A stretch of 64,000 nucleotides of DNA from Megamerina dolium. Taxonomy: Eukaryota; Arthropoda; Insecta; Diptera; Megamerinidae. The notes beneath the pieces were generated by a model. That model had not been told where the DNA came from, searched no databases, and worked only from the letters and a program-made list of their open reading frames with translations. Shown here piece by piece: positions 34,691 through 48,734 of this stretch. Every line of letters starts with the position of its first letter. Position 1 is the stretch's first letter. Both the position numbers and the translations under genes were made by a program. The stretch is taken from contig OY978526.1 in assembly GCA_963854835.1 (NCBI GenBank), positions 74,310,418 through 74,374,417 on the forward strand. The letters run 5' to 3'.

Positions 34691-37600
34691 TGCATCGCAA
34701 ATCTATTCTGTGACCTTGTGTGAGAAAGATCAGTATGCTGAGATACAGTAGAAGCTTCATATATTACAAATTGTGTGTTATTTCTGACAACAAAGTGCTC
34801 CCCAAATAAGCTCACACTCATTTTAAATACTGGTTTCAATGTAATCAATATATAAAATTTGCTTTACGTTTAACCTACAGAGCACACCTGATAAAATGCT
34901 TTACATCTTCCATTGTTCTTCCACACCAAAACAAAAGACGTTTAAATTGTTATTTGAAATTTTAGAAATTTCAAGGGTTCAATTATAAGTAGTAATAATG
35001 CGTATTAATTGAAAAACAATTGAGTGGGTAATAGCAATTATATTACTTCGCAATAATATACTATATACACATACATTTACCCATATAAAGTATACATTAA
35101 ATATGTATTATATTGTCATATTGTTGCTTCAAAAATAAAACAAAGAGCTCTAGAAAAGAGTGAATTGGACTTTTTCAATTGAAAATCCATTTTACAATTA
35201 CACCTCCGTACAAAAAAACAATGACTAAAAATTAAATGTTGCGAGCACGGCAATATGATGAAATATATATATGAATATGCAAACTTTTAATGGATTAAAC
35301 ATGTAACAACGAAGTAAATGTTAAATTTTTCGGTTATAGTACTAGGTACGTACATATACAGATAAATGGTATGTAGGTTACCATGTAGGATGATTATTTG
35401 GTGTATGCAAATGGCTTGAGAATGCCATGCGTTCTGCGTATGTTGTAAAAATGAAATTCAAATTTTATTTGCTCTTTGGGGACGGTAAATAAGGGGCTGT
35501 TGAGATTTTAATCTTTTTATTGTCTCCACATGTACCCATACAGTTATATGGATTTGTTATATTTTATTATGTTATATTTTCTCTAGTGCCATCATCAGAG
35601 CCCCAAAACCCAAAATATTACACAATTTAATACAGAATTGAGCCATCAACAAAGGCGAGTGAGCGTCAGCAGTAAGCTCTTAATTAATCATTGGCAATAA
35701 AGTTTGAAAAAGTATAAGTACGAGTTGAAAATGAAGCAACTAAGACAGTATTAGTAGCAGCAGCAGCAGCAGCGGTAGTATAAAACCACAAGATCCAATG
35801 AAGAAAAACGCTAAATTAAAATTCAATGGCACATTTACATTATTAATGAATTGTGAATTCAAGAATAATGATGCTATGAACTATAAAGAAGGCTTTTGTA
35901 TCAATAAAGTGTTGTTCGTATGGGGGTAAGGATAAGAAAAAAAAAAAAAAACAGAAGAAACCGAAAAATAATCAGTAGCATACATATATACATAGATATA
36001 CGTATGTTCTATAACAGACATGGGCAAATACGACTATTCTATTTAATAAAGTGAGCAAGTCAATTGAATATATAAATCGATTTTTTCTTATGGTCTGGTT
36101 TTTAGTAAAATTGATCCAAAAGGATCAATGATGGTGGATTAAAATTATTTTTATTTGCTTATGAACGTTGACAATTTCCTTATGTGTAAGCTCTTACTGA
36201 GAATTACTTCAGAACTCTCTTTCAAGAAGTTGCTACGATGCCATATAATGCAATATTGTTATAGAAAAGTACAAACAACAACAATAAAACATACAGAAAA
36301 CCCTTCTTGGTTCTTTATTCTTTCTATTTTGCCTTCACCGATTTTGGGAAAAATTTATTTTAGAGACCCCAGTTCATACTATGTATTAGTTATCGTTTGT
36401 TTGAACAACAGCTGTCATTTCTGATTGGGCTGCCATAAGAGCTGCCATGTATTCCCTAGACACGATCGTCATATCTTCAATTACCCAACCGCTTCAAAAT
36501 CGGCTGTCGTTTCTGCCATGACCAGTGTTTGAATCGGTCGTTTATGACCGGTTTTTTATCATTAGCCATCGTCCGCTGTAAAAGTTGAAATATGGTCGAT
36601 TACATAAGTTTTAGACAATTTTTATTGTATTCAATTAATCTGCCATTTCGTGTATATAATTGATTTCAAATGCCAGTGAACAATTTAAAAATGTTTAACA
36701 GAAGCTTCTCTGCTAAGAAAATTTTCGTAAACAATTGCCAGTCACAATGAATCAGCATATTGTTAGTCAACATCCGATTGAAGAGCAGTTCACTATCGTT
36801 GCATTTGAGCAATATTTTGGTGCAGTCAATTAATTTTTTGGACCACTCTTGTGGAACGCCTTTTCTTGTATCCTCTTGTTTTCAAATGCTTACAAACCAT
36901 TTGACAGCTTTTAACTACAATTTATAATTTTTTAGTCATCGAATGATATTTCCACAAAGTACTTGCGCTGCTATGTAGCTTCAACCAAAAACAGTTCTAA
37001 AATGCCGAAAACACTTGTTGCCATATCAGTCAAATAGATATATGTGTTGTACCTTTGTTAGCAGACTTCGTAATGATGCTTCAAACTGCATTTGGAGAAA
37101 AAGCAATTACCTCACAAGTAACAATGTGCATTTCGATATGACTGAAATACAAATAATCGCTTTGACAAGTTTTTCATCACGCTTCCAAATAAGCGTTCGT
37201 CGCTACGTTTATGATATATCTTGATATAGTATGTAGTCTATGTAAAAAACAAAATCAGTAGGATTTATGGAAGCTTGAGCGAAAGAATTTTATTAAAGCT
37301 TCCTCAATGCTTGCAAATATTATTCATTAGAAATCAAGAGAATCGTTGCTTCGACAGAGCTTCTGAATGGAAGTAAAAATTCCATAATCTCTCGATAACT
37401 GTATAATTGCATAATCTCGAATAATCTCTCATAAAATACTCATAGACCATAAGTCACTTTTATCGAAGCAAAAACAGCTTCAATATGGGCAATCTTTTTG
37501 AGCCAATATTGGTTTTAAGACAGTTATTTCTACGAAGTCAAAATGTGTCAAGAGAAATGCCTGCTAAAGACACTTATCAAAGCACAACTTGTGACTTGGT

Positions 37601-40169
37601 ATAACCTTGCCTTGCGTAAATAAAAAAGAAGAAGCCAAAATGCAAATGTAAAAGTAACATCTTTTAAAAAGTTTGTGCATTGAAATATAGGTTTGTGTAT
37701 ATAAGAATTTTATATGTAATTATTATCATGGGTGTGTCTTTGGAATATATGAACTACTGAATATGTGCCTGCCAATGACCTCATTTATGACCATTCCTGT
37801 CCTTTACATATATAGTACAACACCTACATTGATATGAGGAAGTGAAAAATTTATTGTACCAAAAAATCAGCATGACAAACTGTCGAATACACAGTCGCAC
37901 ATCCATAGTCATACAAATACATATACTCATATTCATTTGTGTTACTATGTACAATAAGTTACACAAAACCCAAATAGAAGCAATACGACTCATGGTTCAT
38001 TTTGTCGACATTGCCAGCTCATACATCCAATTATCTTTCTCTAGTATGTGCAATGTTTGTTTGTATAATATACAGTATATACATATATATGTATATGCAT
38101 ATAAATAGAAGCAATCGTGTTGAAACGCCTACAATTCGCAGAAAATAAAACAGACATCAATCAGATGACAGCAGAGGAACACAGCACAACGAGCTCGAAA
38201 AGCTCGTAACTGAAAAGATAAAGATGCATAGCCATAGCCAAATTGTGGTGTGAGTATCTTTTGGGTATATGTATTCTATATGTATTCTCAGACGTACATA
38301 TTTACATATCTATGTACGTACATGTTTGTGTATACGTCATAGCTATTGAAGAAGCATACTCTTGCCAGCATAGCATACGCATTCTCCTCATAGTAGTAGC
38401 ATAATTGTAATAATACATACAACATAGCATAAAATCAAAGCTAAGATATGCAAGATTCTGAGTCAATTATAAATATTATCATTGGTGTTGGAGCGTGTCT
38501 TGTAGCGCGGGCTTGTGTTTTCCATCAATATCATCACCAACGCATCATCGTCATTATCGTTTTCGCCATCATCATCATCATCATCATCATCACCACCGCA
38601 CCGTCACCAGCACTATGGTTATGGCACTTCGTAGTCATTGTTTGGTTTGAATGACAAATGATGCATTCGCATGTTTGTGTTACACATATTTATTCATGCA
38701 CGCATACATACTGATGTGTACGTCGAATATATGATAGCTGAAATTTTAACAAGTCAATGAAAAAATGGTACACACATAAAGACTTTAATGTGTTTAAATT
38801 GATATATACAATGGAGAAGTATTCTAAGAAATCAAGTAATGTAATTTTTATTTTTTGAAGGAATGATATTTAAATATGTTCTTTGATATATTGTACTAAT
38901 ATATAGCAATAAAATTCATATAAATATATATAGGTCAGTATAATACAATATAATCATTTTGAAAAAATTTTTTAAATTGAATAAATAATGTTTAATGAAA
39001 ATTTAAGTAGTTAAGAATTTGTGATATATAATATTTCAAGTAAATTTTGCAAATTTTTTCCATTAACTTATACCATACATATTCGTATAAGATCCAGGTA
39101 TACACAAAAATGTGATATTAATTTAAATGCCAAAAGCTTTTATATTGAAAATATAAGTACTTAAAGCATTTAACACATTTCACTTAAAATCTACAATTTT
39201 AACAATTATATTTTATACTTATGCATGATATTTCAGTAACATCCAGGCATTCATTAATAAATACATCCGATTAATTTGAATGCTAAAGGCATTTTTAATG
39301 AAAAAAAAAAATTGAAAAATTAATTTAAATTAATTTTTACAATAATGAAAATCAATTATATACATTGTAAAAGATTATAAACAAAGAATCAAACATAAAA
39401 AGAAATTGTATTACGTATACGACTTGTTGCAGTGATGCAACTTATATCGGAGTGATGAGACTTTTTCATCACATCATACTGTGTAGCATGTATGAATGTG
39501 CCTATCATATATACATGATTTAAAACATAATACTTTTGACTATTTATTTAAATCAAATATTATGCATTTTCCATATATAGAATGAATGAAATAATTTATT
39601 ATCGCTAAAGCGATACCACTGCATCATTATTTGTTAGATGCCGTCGGTTTGTTTCACCTTTCACCCACAGAAATCCTCCTGGTTTAAACACATTTATAAA
39701 ATTTTGTATAGAGATTATAGTGTTAGTTCTTTAGGGATTTTAAAGCTTCAGTTGCGAAAATGTTTTTAATTTTAATCGATTCGATTCACTTAGTTCAATA
39801 TACTTGAAAAATGTAGAGTTGACTATTTACACTAATTTACATGCAAGCTACTTCTTTACAAAAACATCGAATTTAAAGCAAACGAAGAAAAAATGTTAAA
39901 CGATGCTTTTGCAGCTTTAATCGAATCTTTTAATTGATTCATATTATAGGCGTTCAAGAATATTAATATCCGAATTAATATTAACTGACAAAATTATAGA
40001 GTAATCAAGCTGAAAATGAATATTTCAACATTTTTTCACCAACAGACAAGTGAGTTCGTAAACATGTGATATCGGATAGAAATCAAACATATAAAAATCA
40101 GTTGTTGAATTAGTATTTTCATGCCTTGCGCTTCATAACGGAATTGATATGGTAAAAAATGATTATAAT
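34691..40169. other. Long AT-rich non-coding stretch
   Basis: No gene seen in 5.5 kb. Contents: an AGC run (35755-35773), poly-A (35938), a CAT microsatellite (38567-38593), many TACATATGTA runs (38000-38340) and scattered frames without motifs. A less AT-rich patch at 36420-37000 contains no recognisable domain. Confidence 0.6.
38567..38593. repeat. CAT trinucleotide microsatellite
   Basis: About nine CAT units, then CACCACCGCACCG. Confidence 0.9.
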
Positions 40170-40510
40170 CAGATGAAAATTAGGCATACCTCCCATATAA
40201 AAAGTATGTTTTAAATGTGAGTTTTTTTCCAGGTCTCGAACTAAAACTTAGTATACAAGATTACTTTGAAAATAAAACTAATATATTAAAACAAGAGAGT
40301 AATCAGACAAAAGCCAAGCATACCTGCTTGGCTTTTGTCTCTCGAACTAAAACTTGGTATATTACATTATTTTTACCATTGAATTTAGATATTAGAAAAT
40401 GGGGATAATCATTAGAAAACGACGCCTACCTCTCATACAAAAGTATATTATTAAATATGTGTTTTTGCATTATAAAGCTATCAAGCTGAAGTTTAGTGTA
40501 TATGATTATC
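40170..40510 (+). repeat. Family B units, forward
   Basis: Landmarks GCATACCTCCCATATAAAAAG (about 40185), TCTCGAACTAAAACTTAGTAT (40233), the near copy TCTCGAACTAAAACTTGGTAT (40339) and GCCTACCTCTCATACAAAAG (40425). A 16-bp perfect hairpin lies between the two TCTCGAACT phrases. Confidence 0.55.
40305..40340. repeat. Perfect 16-bp hairpin with 4-nt loop
   Basis: AGACAAAAGCCAAGCA, loop TACC, TGCTTGGCTTTTGTCT. The arms pair without mismatch. It lies inside family B repeat DNA and looks like a local fold-back event rather than a terminator. Confidence 0.9.
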
Positions 40511-40559
40511 TTTATTACATAGTCTTGATGAAATATCAATCTGGCTTAGGGGTTGGCGT

Positions 40560-41255
40560 ATAAAGCAAATGAGTCCAAGTCAACACATGTCACTTTCACT
40601 CTAAGAAGAGGAACTTATCCGGATATTAAACCAAACAATATTGTGTTAGCATAATCAACTGTTTTAAAACACCTGGGGATTCACCTAGAAGTTTAACGTG
40701 GAAAGCAGACATATTCAACAAAAGGAAATCTCTGGGTATCCAACTAAGAAATATGTTTTGGTTGTTAAACCGGCATTTAACCTACCTTTCTTTACAAAAT
40801 GTGTTCTGAAACCGGTTTGCTCATGTGGCATCCAACTGTGGGGAACAATTTCAAATTCAAATATAGATATATTGAAAAGATTCCAATCCAAGACCCTACG
40901 AATGATAGCAAACGTTTCGTGGGACATTTCAAATTCGTATATTCATCGGGATCTTAACATACCGTTAGTTAAGGAGGAAACCAAACGCACCGCTGCTAAA
41001 TACGTTGAATGGATAAGATCTCATTCCAACTATCTAGCTCAAATCTTTTATCACGACCACAAACATTCACAAGACTGAAAAGAAGAAAGCCACTTGATAT
41101 TTTTACACCTTGAAATTGAAATGAGAACCATCTAGTGATGTTTCAAAGAGACCTCAAGCAGCTCGACTTTCTTGTTATATAGATATTGTTATTATTAAAA
41201 AATTGTAAAATATCTTATAGATAGAATATAATTAAATATTAAATAATAAAAAAAT
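40560..41255 (+). mobile_element. Jockey-like LINE 3' end
   Basis: Forward translation with frameshifts shows STHVTFTLRRGTYPDIKPNN, LKHLGIHLE, a KRKSLGIQLRNMFWLL-type stretch, then the open part (to 41078). That part contains CGIQLWGTISNSNIDILKRF, QSKTLRMIANVSWDISNSYI and HRDLNIPLVKEETKRTAAKY. This is the post-RT region of jockey/BS/X-type fly LINEs, which is well known to carry a YGIQLWGTASNSNI-type signature. It is followed by an A/T-rich 3' tail (41190-41255). The element is 5'-truncated, typical of target-primed reverse transcription, and it interrupts family B repeat DNA. Confidence 0.8.
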
Positions 41256-41269
41256 GAAGTAGTAGAAAT

Positions 41270-41480
41270 ATTCGAAAAATGGCTAAATTGGACATAACCC
41301 AGAGCTTCCTTCCATACATACATATATGTATATTTTGTCACTTTGTTCACGAAAATATAAAGTTACTAAACTGAAATTTCGTTGGGACAAATATTTGAAC
41401 TAAGGGATGAATGAAAGAATGCAAGGAATGAAAACCGCCTCACTTACCTCTAGAAAGGTCTGTTTTCCAATGTATTTTTA
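41270..41480 (+). repeat. Family B units, forward
   Basis: CTTCCTTCCATACATACATA and AAATATAAAGTTACTAAACTG phrases, then CTTACCTCTAGAAAGGTC. This continues the family B DNA interrupted by the LINE at 40560-41255. Confidence 0.5.
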
Positions 41481-43147
41481 TTAAATTTTGGCATTAATGT
41501 ATAAAGCAACACGACTAAACAAGCAATTATATACGGTTGCATTATATTTTATTTATATGTACTTTTAAGAAATGCCAAATCAATAAGCAATCACCATGAT
41601 TGTTATATGACGATTTGGATTTGATGAGAATACCACTTGCTGTGATATGTTATTGCCTATGCATAAGGTAATTCAGTCAAGTCTGTTTATATCTCAAATT
41701 ACTTCGATATTTCTCAGCATGATATCAATAAACTCTGTGAACAATCTTATCTAATATTCTCATTGTTTTCGAGGTTTACTACACATATCATATTTGTGGT
41801 TTCTCACGAAACCAGATGATTCTAAATCGATAAGTTGTTTTCGTGATAATTATATGTCATTTTAGATAAAACTAGATTATAACTTGCTGTGACATATACA
41901 TAGCTTTTATATGGATTCAATGAATTTCCTGCATATAGGTAATTATTTGTAATTAATTTTGATACTTCTCAGTATGATGTTAATAAATTGTGTAATCTTT
42001 GGTATCTAATATTCGTATTCCTATTGATGACACTTAATATAGTTGATGTATCACATATACTATAGTTTGTGGCTTCATTTGGCACCTTCTAAATATATTA
42101 AATAGTTATTAACAAAACTCTAAAATTTTATATGTGACTCTTTTTGTATATATAAAGTAAAATGTATTGTAATTACACATAGTCCTTTGATTGACTATAT
42201 GTAATTAGGTCATATTTCAATATAAATACTTAAATTCATACATATGTATATATACATATGTATGTACATATATATATACACCATATGTACAAATAAGTAG
42301 GCACATATATGAGTCGTTTGAGACTTTTATGACAATCACTTTAAAGTCATTTGTCAGTGAAAAGGTTAAATTGAAGTGAACATAAAGCTAGCACAAATAA
42401 GTCATCTTAAAACACAATTTGATAGCCTTTTTCTGTTTCTGATAGAAAGCTGAAATGTATGAATGTACAAATAAAAAGATCAAAATGAATAATGAAAGAA
42501 ATCAAAGAAATTTGCATACGTTACGCCTACACACATGGTAGTGGATGGTAATATAACTAATACATATAGAAATATTCTTTACGAAAATGTGTAATAGAAA
42601 CTACGAGGATAGTCTGATAAGTTCTTATGAAATAGTAAAATAGAACTTTAATTTGGTTTGATTGAATTTGTATTTTTCTTTTAGCTGTGGTCACTTTGTC
42701 TTGTGGTTGTGCAAAATTTTTAAAATCCTTAAAATATAGATTTTAGAAAAGAAGGAAAAAGTTCAAGTTTTTCCATCTTGCTGAATATGGTAACCTTGTG
42801 GGGATCTTAAAATTTATTTCAAGATCAACACTTTTATGTGACGCTTACCAGTTACTTTCTTGTGAATGTGGTGATCGTTAAATGTTACAATAAGATTAGT
42901 ACTTTTATGCAAGGCTAAATTAAACTGTGTAGGTAGAATTGTTTGTCTTTAGTATTGGATTAGAGGATTTTGTTGGGATCGGTATCTCTGTCTGTCACTC
43001 TGAATTTAATATAGTAGTTTGAATATCATCTGCTGCCATCAAGGACATCATTTGCGATTTTGTCAGCAAAATGCATGTCCACGAATAATATTGACGGTTT
43101 GCCGATAGCCTTACACTATGCCTCCCAAAGTTTCGAAGCATAACTCT
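41481..43147. other. AT-rich DNA without recognisable gene
   Basis: No gene seen. CTACGAGGATAGTCTGATAAG at 42601-42622 looks like a mariner-type end but has no partner. Confidence 0.6.
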
Positions 43148-43158
43148 GATTTGTATAT

Positions 43159-43439
43159 GGTTAGGTTAGATTATTGTTGTTTCCCTCTCTCTGAGAGGAC
43201 ACACTTATGCCAGAAAGGCTCATTGTGATACCACCGAGCTTCATTTCCAATACTGTTTTGCGTATTAAATTTGGAAAGCATTAGAAGATTAGCCGGTTCC
43301 GAACGGCAGAACCCTTGTGACATCAATTTAACTTAGTTTTGTCACAGAGCTCTTTTATGAAGCATTTTTGGTTACAATTTTTACAGCCGGAAAAATTGCA
43401 AATTCTTGCCGGCAGGTGGGTACCGTTCGAAAGAAATTT
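43159..43439 (-). mobile_element. 5'-truncated copy of the tRNA-headed SINE, reversed
   Basis: On the minus strand it begins within the body (CTTTCGAACGGTACCCACCT) and lacks the tRNA-like head. It then follows the SINE body (TTCGGAACCGGCT reversed near 43290) to a tail containing TAATCTAACC. Flanks GATTTGTATAT (43148-43158) and GATTTGTACAT (43440-43450) form an 11-bp target duplication with one mismatch. A 5' truncation plus target duplication points to LINE-type reverse transcription. Confidence 0.8.
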
Positions 43440-43450
43440 GATTTGTACAT

Positions 43451-46400
43451 ACTTTTTAAAAAATGTACTGGGATTCAGTAACTTTTTATTTATTAAACAT
43501 TTAAAGGTGACTGGCTTGAGTCACAGTTCTGAGTACCATTTCGGTGGAATGCGACTTCCTGTGTATTGATCCGCCTTTCTCATAGGAACTGGTACATTGA
43601 GAGACGAAGTGCTGAGTTCTCTAACATCATCGCGTGTACTCAGTTGTATTTGTATAATTGATAGATGGAACGTTCAATTGGCTTGAGTATGAGTGCAATT
43701 TTGTGCATTTAAAAAAAATTAATGAATATATATGAAAAACTTCAACTTTTGTATTAAAAACTATGACAGAAACAATGAGAATATTTTAACACAGGAAAGT
43801 GGGGTGTATAGGTTTTCTTTGGCAGCGGAGATCTGATGCCTGGCATCTAATACCCGATACCTAGTACTTCATAGCTAATGCTTTGTACTTGATACCTTGT
43901 AACTGAGACTTCAATTACGATACCAGATACTTGCTTTTTTATCTTAAGTCCACAGCACGCACTATGCCTGAGGCCATCAAAATAGGAATTTTTTGGATTC
44001 CACTCTTGTGGAGATCAGAAATAAAAGTATAATATTCTTCAAGTTGTTGATGAAACATGGTCCAAGTCAATTGAAGATTGGCGGTAAATTGATTTGATTG
44101 GATGTACCAGCTCCTCTTCCTACAAAAACAAAAATGATTAAAAATTATGGGATAGTATTTTCAAAATCAAATCATCAAAATCTTTAAGCCAATTTGTAAT
44201 CGGTGATGTATTGTGGATTTTTTCAATAATTTCCGGCATTTATTAAACGTATTGCATTTTAAATTATATTCAATTATAGTGCCATGATATGTATTCTATT
44301 CGGTTTTGAATCTTTTTTGCATGTTTCTTCTGTGTTTGAACGAATACGAAAAGATAATTGCGATCGGAAAAATTTTGTAAATACTTATTTCAATCGTATT
44401 TACACAATTTTTAGTCACATCATTCTAGCATATAAGAAATAATAAAAACCATTTTGCAACAATAAAAAAAAAAATAGAACAGAACCCTGTATATGAGTAT
44501 ATGCAGAATATGGTTCATGGCTTTGACAATGGTATATTAACCATCCAACAGCACATTAATCATAAAAATAAGCAAAAATAATTATTGTATAAAAGAAAGA
44601 AAAAGAGAGAGAGAGAGAGAGGGAGAAAAAGAGAAAACTACACTATACACATACATTTAAATATCAATACTACCATATATTGTATATATCGTATATATAT
44701 GTATATTCCCAACGGGTTGTCCCAAAGAATAAACGATTTTAAGAGAATGAAAATGAAAGAAAAAGCAAAAGCCACTTTGACGTAATTGCTTGAAAGAGAA
44801 CAAAATCATGAAGAAAATTATGTAAAGCAAAAAAAAAAAAAAAAAAAAAAGAATTAACAAAAGGGAAAGAAGATATAATGGTCTCGATACTATTCCGATG
44901 TGTATAGTATGGGTTTGTAAAGTGTTAATGAAAAGCGTACAAAAATACGAATGCAAAAAATCTAACAAACAAAAAAAAAAAAAGCAATATGAAATGCTTG
45001 CTAAAATTACTGCCACTGTTGTTGTGGTTCGTGTTGATAAAGAAGAATAAAGAAGAAATTTACTAGTAGTAGTTACTTGCCTTGCTTTTCTTTATGTTTA
45101 TGGTAAATGCAATACATACATACATATACGTATGCATATGTAAATGCATAATAGTGTGAAAGCTAAATAAATGGCCAGATCAGTTATTATGAATGTGTAT
45201 ACATAATAGGAAAATTTTTTGAAATTAAAAAAATCATCATAAAAGTAGTGCGCAGCTACTACTACAAAAATCCATTATAAGCATTTTCTCAAATAATCGA
45301 TTTGAAGTATTATAGCGAAACAATTTGAAGGAATTATCATTTTTTTTTTTACTTTTACTCCTACTATTTACTGCTTACTTATTTTTTGATATTTTCATAT
45401 ATTTCTTTGCTTTCTTCTTAATAATAATATTTGGTAGGAACACTTCAATTGGAAAATATGAATTTATATTTATTTAGGTTTATTTATAATGAAATTGAAA
45501 AAAAAAGATTGAATATAATCGAAAATAAATAATTGAATAAACCTTTTTTCAATTTGCTTAAAGCTTATTAAGGAATTTTTTCTGATTAGTTAGATTTGTA
45601 TGCCTATGAAGGTGGGTCAAATTTGATTGCCTAGAAATTGTATAGCAACAAAAGAAGCTACTATTAATCTATTTTATTGGTTTGTTAGAAAAATATCGTT
45701 TACTTAGAAACATTTAGTTAGTTTTTTATTTTGTTATACGATTTTTCATGTTTTCCTATTTGCCACACAAATTTCAGATACCCCAATGTATATGTATATA
45801 CACCTAAAATCACAAAATTAGGATGATTTGATTGAAAATTTCTATTATGAGATAATGAGCATAAAATCTACTGTGTAATTTCCTTACTTAATATTGAAAA
45901 GCAAATGTAGAAGGAAAGGCCATACAATACAATATAATACAGTACAATACAATACGTAGGTTATAACATTTCTTAGTTATTAATTTTCATTTCACATCAA
46001 AATGATAGATGTATGCTTTTCATATACAGATTTATACGGATTTATTTATGCAAAAGCTGACAGCAACACAAATATAAGCACTTTTGTGCTTGGAGCTAAG
46101 TTAGATTGAAGGTTCCAAAAACTCGAATGAACTGGAAAATAAAAGGATTTGAAAAGAAGTAATTATTTTCCTTATTATTTTGCTAAAAAGGTGAAACTTT
46201 AAGTTTATATCTTAGAGTTTTAATAATCGGTGGAAAATATGAGGGCCATTCCCACTCTTTTCATATATCTCCCATACAAAGTCACTACTGAGATTTGCAC
46301 AATAATGTCGCTATGTCTTCTTAAAAATATCAGTAAGTCCATTATTTTAATCATTTACGATTACTTGAGATCAAAAGTAATTTTAGTTTACTAGAAAAAC

Positions 46401-46639
46401 AATAAAGGTGATCCGCCCACTTTCTACATTCCTACCACACACACTCCATGCGTGAAGGGTAAAAATAAGTTCTACTAGGCGATCTGTAAGAAAATTTGTA
46501 AAAAAAAATATTTCGCTTTTATCGGGATCAAAAGATACAATTTATTTATTCCTTAACAAAAAATATAAATTAAAAGTAAAATTACAAAAACAAATTTTTC
46601 GGGGAACTAGTTCATAAATGTATGTAATTGGATGTAAGT
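43451..46639. other. AT-rich DNA with polypurine and poly-A tracts
   Basis: No gene seen. A polypurine run (AGAAAGAAAAAGAGAGAGAG and on) spans 44594-44637, A22 lies at 44829-44850, and an ACAAT-type repeat at 45920-45955. A cryptic GATACC/TACTTG-rich stretch lies at 43836-43935. Confidence 0.6.
44594..44637. repeat. Polypurine (GA)n tract
   Basis: About 44 bases containing only A and G on the plus strand, with a GA repeat core. Confidence 0.9.
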
Positions 46640-47330
46640 GGCTTACAACCTCCGATATGAAAGTATGCTTCCGTATGAATTTTCCATTCGTTGCTGAAAT
46701 TGGAAATTGGACTTGAAAGTCAACATATAATATTATTTTGTGCGAATAAATAAAAAAATTTCAGCATATATGGAAATCATATGAATTTCGTATACAAAAT
46801 ATGTTTTTGAATGCAGGTTTTCTAAATTTTGCACATACAAATATAAGCTATCACGATGAAACTTTGTTTATATGGTTACTTGGATCAATGGTGAAATAAA
46901 TTGGTGAATAGATGTAATCGGATGAAAGCCCCTCCTATGTGTTATACAAAAGCAAGCAGCTGAACCAATATTTTGAATATGTTGTATAAAAAATAAAGCT
47001 ATTGATGTGTAATTGAGGACATGTTTGTTCCATGTTTTTATCATAGAACAAGTTTATTCGAAAATTGACGCATTTGAATAAAATTCAGGTCTATCTCCCA
47101 TACAAAAGTACATTTTCGAAAACATGTTTTCTGATTATGCACCCATTTATGAAACTACCGAGCTGAAAATGAGTAGATGCAATTATTTTTAACCATGTAA
47201 TGATAAAGTTTTACAATGGCCTTAATTGAATAAGAACCATGCCTACCTCCTATACAAAACTATATTTTCGAGTATATGCTTTCCAACTTTACGCATGAAA
47301 GTATTGTATTGGGATATGAAATTAAAACTA
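46640..47330 (+). repeat. Family B degenerate array, forward
   Basis: Landmarks: GCTTACAACCTCCGATATGAA (46650), a TATAAGCTATCACGATGAAAC phrase (46840), GGTCTATCTCCCATACAAAAG (about 47088) and ATGCCTACCTCCTATACAAAA (about 47240). Roughly 150-bp spacing, poorly preserved. Confidence 0.55.
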
Positions 47331-48696
47331 GACACACAATATTATTAATAATAATAAATAATATTAAATTAATATCTTTCAGGAAGCAAAAAAGTTGAAG
47401 AATAAGATTAATCAAATGAAAATCCCAATAATAATTTCGAATATTCTTTCTCGAACTAAATAATCGTAGTAACTACGTTATAAGAATCTCTATATCATTT
47501 CAGAGACCCACGTTATATCGCCACTTACAAAATGTTTCTATCTATATAAGCCTATTTGTTAGAAGTACTATGTATATCTGTAGTGGAATGTATAGTAATG
47601 GATATAATGGGTATCTCCCTTCTATCTTTGTGTACCTATACTTGTATATGTAACATATTTATATGTTTTTTATTTTGGTGGTGAAACTTAATTTCAAGAT
47701 GCATCTTCGTTAAGTTTTCTATTGTTTTACACTACTATGAGTATATATATGTATATATGTAGGTACATTTTATACACTACCTACTATAACTAGCACTTGA
47801 TGTGTTCTTTCTTGTTCCCCTGTGTGTGGTTGCATATGAGAAAAATATAGTAAGTATACATATACACATAAAGGAATATAGTGTATATTAGTAGATATAT
47901 ATTACATACGTTTAAGTAAGGAAGTTCAGAGAATTGTACGATAGATTTCTTTTCCTTTGTGATTTTCACATTTTCATTATTATTCCTAGTGTTGCTCTCA
48001 GTATAGTAAATAGTATATTGTATGTATATTTTGTTTATACTAGCAAAGCATACTCATACTATAGCATAGTATGTACTTACATAAAAGTTTTCACTTTCTT
48101 TTATGATACCCTACATAATGCCTTTGATACATGTTGTATATACAATTATGTATGATACATGCATATATGTATATGTCCTTATATGCATTTTGAGGTTTGT
48201 CGATTGAAACTTTGTATTTTTTGGCAAAGCACACTCATACACACACACACACTCTTTATGCACATAATGCTACTTGTGACTAACGTAACGTTTGTAGCTT
48301 CATTAGCACCATCTCATCAGTAGTAGTACTCTATGACTATTTGATATGTGTTTCTTTACATTAGACTCTCTTGTAACTATGTAGCGTATTTGTAGTGTAT
48401 TTTAACTTTGGCAAAGTATATAGTAAAAACACAACATTTCTTGACTTTATATGTATCATACATAATATATTCATACCCAAATATGTGTATACACACTTGT
48501 ATGAACGCAAATTTGAACAGGAAATCGTTTATGCGTTAGTTTATATTTTTTCTTGCCGCAAACGGTTGATCAGTGGTACTACTGCTTGTAATGCTTGTTT
48601 GTGCTTCTCAGTACTCGTCATTACTCGACTTGCAATTAAAAATGTTTACTTACTCACACGCCAATACGCACACTCATACGCACCCTCATATTGTAT

Positions 48697-48734
<38 letters not shown>

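Noticed and set aside
42601..42622. CTACGAGGATAGTCTGATAAG as a mariner terminal repeat
   Set aside because: No partner end and no transposase remnant nearby.
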